DNA of 64,000 bases from contig OY998175.1 of NCBI GenBank assembly GCA_963921935.1, forward strand, positions 212,552,655-212,616,654. Reading direction: 5' to 3'. Positions 58,349 through 64,000 of this stretch are shown here, one piece after another. The DNA comes from Galeruca laticollis. Taxonomy: Eukaryota; Arthropoda; Insecta; Coleoptera; Chrysomelidae. Positions within the stretch are counted from its first letter, which is position 1, and each line of letters begins with the position of its first letter. Position numbers and translations under genes: made by a program. The notes under the pieces are model-generated. The model did not search any database. It worked only from the letters and a program-made list of their open reading frames with translations, and had not been told where the DNA came from.

Positions 58349-59514
58349 ATAACTTGTGATTCTTGGGGATTCCGTTTAAAGGTGATTATTAAAACTCTTT
58401 TTTACTACCCAACGTTTCAAAAATAATTATTTTCTTATCAAGGGCTAAAATATAATTTTGGAAAATTCACTCTTATAGTTAATAAAATTTGGTACTTACT
58501 GCAAGGTGAGTTATGTCTTTAAAACTTTATAAACCATGAGTTAACATTAGGTATGTTATAATACATTATATTTTAATTTTGAAAATCAAGCAGCAATTTC
58601 AACGTACAAGAAAAACCAACTACTGTTTTTATCTAGACAAAATCGAATAAAAATAAGCGACCATCTAACAACTTTTAGTACAGGTGTTGAGGTGTATAGT
58701 CAGTTGCTACAAGCTAACTTGTCTAAGAAGGGTGTCTTGTGAAAAGGAAATAATAACATCTGTAAGTTCTGGGTGTGGTGTGGGACATAGTGAGAGTATT
58801 CCTAGATACTGCGCTGGATTTTTAATGGGAAACCTGAACCATCGGGAGAGTAAACTGCTATAAATGATGATGGGTTTTGGAGTTGAGCAATGTGAGAGGT
58901 GCTCAACGTCAGGGCCAGTACCTCACCAACTTTTGATATGTGGGAACACAGCTCGTGAAAGGATGCTGTTTGTCTCCATGAGTGGTGAGAGCCTCTGAGG
59001 CTGGACTGCTGACATTGACGAGTTGTACATAACATACCGCATTACTCTTGATGATTTTCTACAGGCATCTCTCAACATTTTTTGTCAATTTTTATAAAAA
59101 ATAAAAATCAATAATAACACACCTAAATCTTAATAGTTCAAATGACAACATTTTTAACGTTTATTGACACACCTCAACACCTGTTCTAGAAGTTGTTGGA
59201 TGGTCGCTTATTTTTATTCGATTTTGTCTAGATAAAAACAGTAGTTGGCTTTTCTTGTACGTTGAAATTTCTGCTTGATTTTCAAAATTGAAATATAATG
59301 TATTATAACATACCTAATGTTAACTCATGGTTTATAAAGTTTTAAAGACAAACTCACCTTGCAGTAAGTACCAAATTTTGTTAACTATAACAGTGAATTA
59401 TCCAAAATTATATTTTAGCCCTTGATAAAGAAAATAAACATTTTCGAAACGTTGGGTAGTAAAAAAATGTTTCAATAATCACCTTTAGAGGGAATCCCCA
59501 AGAATCACAAGTTT
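58349..59514. mobile_element. Foldback element with 348-bp inverted arms
   Basis: Arm 1 (58349-58696) and arm 2 (59167-59514) are reverse complements over almost their whole length with scattered mismatches. Shared phrases include CTTGTGATTCTTGGGGATTCC, ACTACCCAACGTTTC and CAGGTGTTGAGGTGT. The 470-bp loop (58697-59166) has no gene. Each arm holds a TTGATAA... GAAACGTTGGGTAGT hairpin motif. No target duplication was fixed. Confidence 0.8.
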
Positions 59515-60393
59515 TGTTTTCTAACTAGCTGTCGAGACTAAAATGTTTGAGTTGTTAATAAAATCTATTTCCTAAATACCAAGCTTTCGATAATTTATTG
59601 TTATCTTTCTCAAGGCTAAAAAATACAATTTATTAAACTCGCAAACAAGGTCTTCGTTATAAATAAAACTTACTAGCAAAGTAAGTAAATTCCTGAAGGA
59701 TTGCAACATTACTAACACTAAAAACATTCTTTGATTTTAAGTTTTACAATAATTAATCACATTTTACTTGTCAGAAAATGGTCTGTCAAATGAAGGAATG
59801 AATTCAAAAAAGTAATCAGTTATAGTTTTATTTTTATTTTTTTACATACTGGTGACCAACTGACAACGTTCGGGTTAGCAGTTCAGATACCTTTTCTCGT
59901 TTCTCGTTTGATTTCCCGCGAAATTTGATTTAATGATTTTGAAATTGGCAATTTAGATTCGGATAAAAATGTTCACTCTGTAAGTGTCTTGTGGGATTAG
60001 ATTTGGTCGATTATGATTTATTATATCAGTGTTTTAACGAATGGACTATAGTTCCATACAGATGTATCAATTTTTCCCAATTATTTTAGAAACTAACAGC
60101 GATAAGTTAAGGACAATTAAAATTCGGCATTAATTACTGTGATACCCCAATCATATTACTGTTGATCCCAAAAGAGATTTTTAACCTCCTAGAAGTGTGT
60201 GTTGCAAATACATTTTGTTTCGCTTGAATGTATTTCATCTATGATTTGCTATTGATTTTTTTGTCGACCAGTGTTATTTTAAGGATTAAATGCGCCATCC
60301 TTTATAATGAAAACGCTCAACTCTATCAAAATAAAAATCTTTGTATTTATTGAATTTTCAATTTGTATTTGGAAAATTAAAAAGTTTACTTAC
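59515..60393. other. Intron sequence without recognised elements
   Basis: No coding sequence. A minus-strand CTTGAGAAAGATAA... TTATCGAAAGCTTGG hairpin lies at 59577-59616, a diverged version of the GAAACGTTGG motif. Confidence 0.4.
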
Positions 60394-60643
60394 ATGAAGT
60401 GGCTTGGTCGCTCGAATTTTTAAATGGAGTTGACTTATTCCCATGGCCGTGCAAAATGTCAGAAGAATCTTTATTAATATTTTGGTTACCAGATGCTATG
60501 GACTGCACTGCCCTCTGCTTATTAGGTACCACATTGACTGGAATGTCTACTTTAATTTCGTTTTTTCTTGCAGTGCTCGGAATTTTTGCCTTTTTTGTTG
60601 TTTGATTATTATTGGAACTATTCTTTCTTTTACGGGAAGCTCC
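60394..60643 (-). CDS. Host gene exon (unknown Ser/Asn/Lys-rich protein), upstream exon
   Basis: A 250-nt minus-strand exon with acceptor CTATTTCAG before 60643 and donor GTAAGT after 60394. It encodes GASRKRKNSSNNNQTTKKAK (basic, nuclear-localisation-like), then KVDIPVNVVPNKQRAVQS and DSSDILHGHGNKSTPFKN, with no stops. It starts in phase 0 and ends in phase 1, matching the exon at 53466-53742. Its composition suggests a disordered part of a nuclear regulatory protein. Upstream exons would lie beyond 60643; the region to 64000 shows only transposon sequence. Confidence 0.65.
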
Positions 60644-60872
60644 CTGAAATAGGAGAATATCTTCACATTTCAAAATAATTAGAAAAGACACATAAGGTAA
60701 CCATGTAAAAGTGTCAAAATACTTTCATACTAATGTGAATATACATTTTTTCAATAGATATTGAACAAGTTATTTCCCAAATTATTCGAAGTAAATTTTA
60801 TTTACCACTCTTTTCACGTACGGCAGCTTAATTTTGGTTATACAGATTGTCCGAAACTGGTTTAGATAGCAT

Positions 60873-61372
60873 CTAGCTTTTAAACCTATTGTTTTCAATG
60901 AAGTAGTGGATCAATTCGTTAAAATCGCAATGAAATACTTTTTTGTTTGCATTATTTTTGACAATTTCTGACACAACATTTGGAATTACATCAGATATTT
61001 TTTGACTAACTATTGCATCACTTTTACATATAAATAATATATCTGACTCTCTTAATTTTAGGTAAGCATCATTTATATTATTTACAGTTGTAGTAAGTTC
61101 TACTTCATCGTCACTCTCATTGTCGGAAACATTGGACACCTGTTTGTTTTCTTTAAAATCACTAACACAACTAGCTAAGTTCAAGGCTGCATCAATTTCC
61201 ACGTAGTTCAAAAATGTTTCAACTCCATTACTTTGGCAAAAGCTGGATAATGGCAAATTGTCTTGCAGGTCCACAATATCTTCTCAATTACTATCGTACC
61301 TAATGAAACACTTTTCAATTAAGGCGTTAGTAATCGTTATGGACTTCTCCAGTTCAGCCATTGATAGCATCT
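60873..61372 (-). pseudogene. Tigger/pogo-like transposase C-terminal fragment
   Basis: The minus strand reads MAELEKSITITNALIEKCFI (stop at 61288), then VDLQDNLPLSSFCQSNGVET and an acidic tail with VSNVSDNESDDEVELTT. Pairing of an Ile-Thr-x-Ala...KCF helix with an acidic tail is typical of the C-terminus of Tigger/pogo (CENP-B-like) transposases. Catalytic residues lie outside the fragment. The right edge abuts a Penelope-like copy at 61373. Confidence 0.5.
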
Positions 61373-62748
61373 ACTGAACAATAAAAATAAGTTTTACAAT
61401 AAATTGGAACATAGAGATGAAGAATTCAGAAACAAGGCTACACTGAACAAAAGCTTAACAATAGTAGAGGAAAAACTCACCTTAAAATATGAATCAAACC
61501 AGGTCACAAGGTTGTAACAATATATAAAATACATTGGTAAAATGCCGAAGTAAAACAGTAAAAACAATAAACAATTAAAAACAATTAAGAAACAATACAC
61601 ACAACTAATGGGTTCGACAGCAATTACAAAACTAAAGATAGAATTGATACTTCCGAAAACTGAATTCCCGATTATGAGGTGTTGCCATCTGTATTGAGAA
61701 TCAGCGAATAACATTATTAATTAGATGGTTATATATTCTACTTAAATTATCCGTATCTGTTTTATTGTTAATAGAGCTCTTGTCTTTTTGGATCATAACC
61801 ATCTCACTAATTAGCCCCTTTTTATAATTCACCTCAAAATCAATAATACACAAGCTTTCAAAATCGAGGTGTTTTTTTTCAAAATTGTGAAACTGCAAAG
61901 CTGTTTTATTAGGGTCAGTAAAATTTTTATTCATACAAGAATTTTTGTGTTCTCTCGAACTCTATCGCGGAGGAGCCGTTTAGTTTGGCCAACATATGAA
62001 GCAGAACAATCCTGACAGGGAATTGGGAATTCTCTAAACTAAATTCGAATTGTATAGTTTATCCAACTCATCTTTCATCAAACTATAAAAATTGCTGAAC
62101 TTTTTGTATGATAAAAAACTATCTGATTTGTATCATTAGATAAAACGTGTTTGATTCTCTGAGACAATCCATTATCAAACGGAATTTTATAATAATTTTT
62201 TTGATTGCTTTAAGAAGTATTTCGAATTCGACCATTATCAATGCTCTGTATGCTTTTATTAATAATAGAACTAGAATAATTATAAAAGCGTAATCTATTT
62301 TTAAACATTTCTAGGTTCTCAGTAATAAATTGTAGATGTGATAATCTTACTATCCTACCCTTTAATTCTGTCATAATAGCAATCTTTTGTTGGAATTGAT
62401 GACCTGAATGGAAACTGAGAAGTCTGCCTGAGGAGAACGATTTTTCATAAAAATTGGTGATTAAAGTTTGGTGTTCTGTTCTGATTACCATGACATCTAA
62501 AAAAGGTAATCTGCGGAATGAATTTTCACTTTCTAAAGTAAATTGAACATATGCGTTGAATTAATTAAAATAGGTTAGCCCATTATCAACTTCTATTTTT
62601 GGTACAGACATGATGGTATCATCAACATACAACTTTAATAGAGGCACTGGAAAAGGCAAGCTAGACACTATTTCACTCAAAACATTCTCCATAACTATAT
62701 TAGCCAAGATAGGGCTCGCTGGATTACCCACTGCAGTTCCACTAATTT
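61373..62748 (-). mobile_element. Penelope-like element, minus-strand copy
   Basis: On the minus strand from 62748: SGTAVGNPASPILANIVME, then LLKLYVDDTIMSVP (the YVDD active site near 62630), LESENSFRRLPFLDVMV and FYEKSFSSGRLLSFHSGHQ. These are the RT blocks of Penelope-like elements. They continue, in broken frames, to a GIY-YIG endonuclease remnant and a tail (FEKKHLDFESLCIIDFEVNY, frame 61934-61701). The 3' non-coding part runs to 61373. Frameshifts occur near 62220, 62100 and 61960. The 5' part of RT is missing. Confidence 0.8.
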
Positions 62749-63725
62749 GTTTTTATAATTATTCTAGTTCTATTATTAATAAAATCATACAGAGCATTGA
62801 TAACGGTCGAATTCGAAATACTTCTCAAAGCAATCAAAAAAATTATTATAAAATTCCGTTTGTTAATGGATTGTCTCAGAGAATCAAACACATTTTATCT
62901 AATGATACAATCAGATAGTTTTTTATCATACAAAAAAATTCAGCGATTTTTATAGTTTGATGAAAGATGAGTTGGATAAACTATACAATTCGAATTTACT
63001 TTACAGAATTCACTGTCAGGATTATTCTGCTTCATACGTTGGCCAAACTAAACGACTCCTCTGCGATAGAGTTCGAGAACACAAAAATTCTTGTATGAAT
63101 AAATATTTTACTGACACTAATAAAACAGCTTTGCAGTTTCACCATTTTGAAAATAACCATAACTTCGATTTTGAAAACTTGAGCATTACTGATTTAGAGG
63201 TGATTTATAAAAGGAGACTAATTAGTGAGATGGTTACGATCCAAAAAGACAAGAATACTATTAACAAAAAAAAACAGATACGGATAATTTAAGTCGAATA
63301 TATAACCATCCAATTAATAATTTTATTCGTTGATTCTCAACACAATTTGGCAACACCTCATAATCGGGTATTCAGTTTTCGGAAGTATCAATTCTATCTT
63401 TAGTTTTGTAATTGCTGTCGAACCCATTAGCTGTCTGTATTGTTTCTTCATTGTTTTTAATTGTTTATTGTTTTTACTGTTTTACTTCGGCATTTTACCA
63501 ATGTATTTTATATATTGTTACAAGCTTGTGACCTAGTTTGATTCATATTTTTAGATGAGTTTTTCCTCTACTATTGTTAAGCTTTTGTTCAGTGTAGCCT
63601 TGTTTTTGAATTCTAATTGTCATCTGTATGTTCCTATTTATTGTAAAACTGTATTTTTAATGTTCGGTATTATTTTTGTAGCCCTGAAGAAGGTGACGAA
63701 TTGCACCGAAACGTTGGCGAATAAA
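62749..63725 (+). mobile_element. Penelope-like element, plus-strand copy
   Basis: This copy starts in the RT C-terminal part (YNYSSSIINKIIQSIDNGRI, also found at 62284-62219 on the minus strand). It continues to a well-preserved GIY-YIG endonuclease frame, 62957-63292: LLYRIHCQDYSASYVGQTK, RLLCDRVREHKNS and NKTALQFHHFENNH. A 3' region matching the minus-strand copy follows and ends with the CTGAAGAAGGTG... GAAACGTTGG motif at 63683-63718. The two copies abut at 62748/62749 head to head. Confidence 0.8.
63683..63720 (+). repeat. Hammerhead-like half-core at the Penelope 3' end
   Basis: CTGAAGA fits the hammerhead core CUGANGA. It is followed by GGTG, a loop, CACC (short stem II) and GAAAC. 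Penelope-like elements are known to carry hammerhead ribozymes in their terminal repeats. I could not find a convincing stem III or cleavage site, so activity is not claimed. Confidence 0.4.
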
Positions 63726-64000
63726 ATAAAAGTGTCAAACAAGTTATTATTATTTATCCGCTTCCACTAAACTTTCACAAACAAATTTTCATTCGGATAC
63801 GAAGCATCATTACATTATTGTATATGTATCTCTCAACTATTTTCAGTTTCGATTTGAATGTTTTACTTTTTATCCTTCTTTCATATCTTCAAAACTGACA
63901 ATATTTTTTCTTGTCGAAAAATCGATAGATTTCTTTTTCAAATTTTTGTATCGTTTTGGCAACCAAAGATTTTCCTTTATTCCAAATAAAATCATATCAT
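63726..64000. other. Sequence beyond the Penelope-like copy
   Basis: AT-rich, no coding sequence or repeat recognised. Confidence 0.4.

Larger units (their letters stand above)
53743..60393 (-). other. 6.65-kb intron between the two host exons
   Basis: This is inferred from the phase match of the flanking exons. It contains Tc1/IS630-type remains, LINE remains, possible LTR material and the foldback element at 58349-59514. Confidence 0.5.

Noticed and set aside
63683..63720. A complete active hammerhead ribozyme
   Set aside because: CUGANGA, a short stem II and GAAA are present, but a convincing stem III and cleavage triplet were not found.
1..64000. tRNA, rRNA or other structural RNA genes
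   Set aside because: No tRNA A/B-box pattern with cloverleaf and no rRNA-like sequence was recognised by eye; a covariance search would be needed to exclude them.

Overview
The window is eukaryotic and almost certainly from an insect, most likely a beetle or another insect with a large, repeat-rich genome. It is AT-rich, genes are split by GT-AG introns, and most of it consists of transposable elements whose types are typical of insects. This placement rests on element and gene families read by eye; no database search was possible. Identity statements are therefore family-level, and degrees of similarity between copies are visual impressions.

Two host genes are visible. The first, on the + strand at the left, is UMPS (orotate phosphoribosyltransferase fused to OMP decarboxylase). 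It has four in-phase exons at 5598-6093, 6149-6469, 6839-7048 and 9860-10116 and a poly(A) signal at 10194. Its 5' exon or exons lie outside the window or were not found. The second is an unrecognised Ser/Asn/Lys-rich gene on the - strand, seen as two phase-compatible exons (60394-60643, then 53466-53742) separated by a 6.65 kb intron full of transposon remains.

Nearly everything else is mobile DNA, much of it nested. From the left: a minus-strand Ty3/Gypsy-like element (gag at 242-906 and 4606-4659, primer-binding site at 4979-4994) is split by a hAT element (915-4605, 8-bp target duplication). A second hAT element (7125-9669, perfect 8-bp duplication) sits in UMPS intron 3. From 10.5 to 19.1 kb two diverged 2-kb blocks, each bounded by (TA)n runs, lie in gene-poor DNA. 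From 15.5 to 26.6 kb fragments of one LINE (A) are interrupted by a second LINE (B, with a PHD-like finger in ORF1) and by a tandem array with a unit of about 449 bp.

The centre (26.6-42.2 kb) is a stack. LINE A is cut by a second Gypsy element (26611-34388). That element is split inside its integrase zinc finger by a 5.3-kb CACTA/EnSpm-like DNA transposon, copy A (27719-33033). The Gypsy 3' LTR abuts the 3' tail of an I-type LINE (D, minus strand). LINE D is split by a solo LTR, and the LTR is split by copy B of the same transposon (35746-40988) in the opposite orientation. Both transposon copies have CCCARACAGCAC ends, 2-bp target duplications, subterminal arrays of TACGTA palindromes, a decayed transposase, and a second three-exon gene resembling the N-terminal part of DUF4806-containing insect proteins.

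To the right, 42.2-45.05 kb is a composite array of 11-bp CpG-rich and 12-bp A-tract units that reverses strand several times. A PIF/Harbinger element (45-48.3 kb) follows, with MADF and BESS coding pieces and a transposase split by LINE C. Then come a nearly intact RTE-type LINE (49.1-52.1 kb, two single-base frameshifts), a Tc1/IS630-type transposase remnant, LINE remains, a foldback element with 348-bp arms (58349-59514), a Tigger/pogo-type fragment, and two Penelope-like element copies head to head (61.4-63.7 kb).
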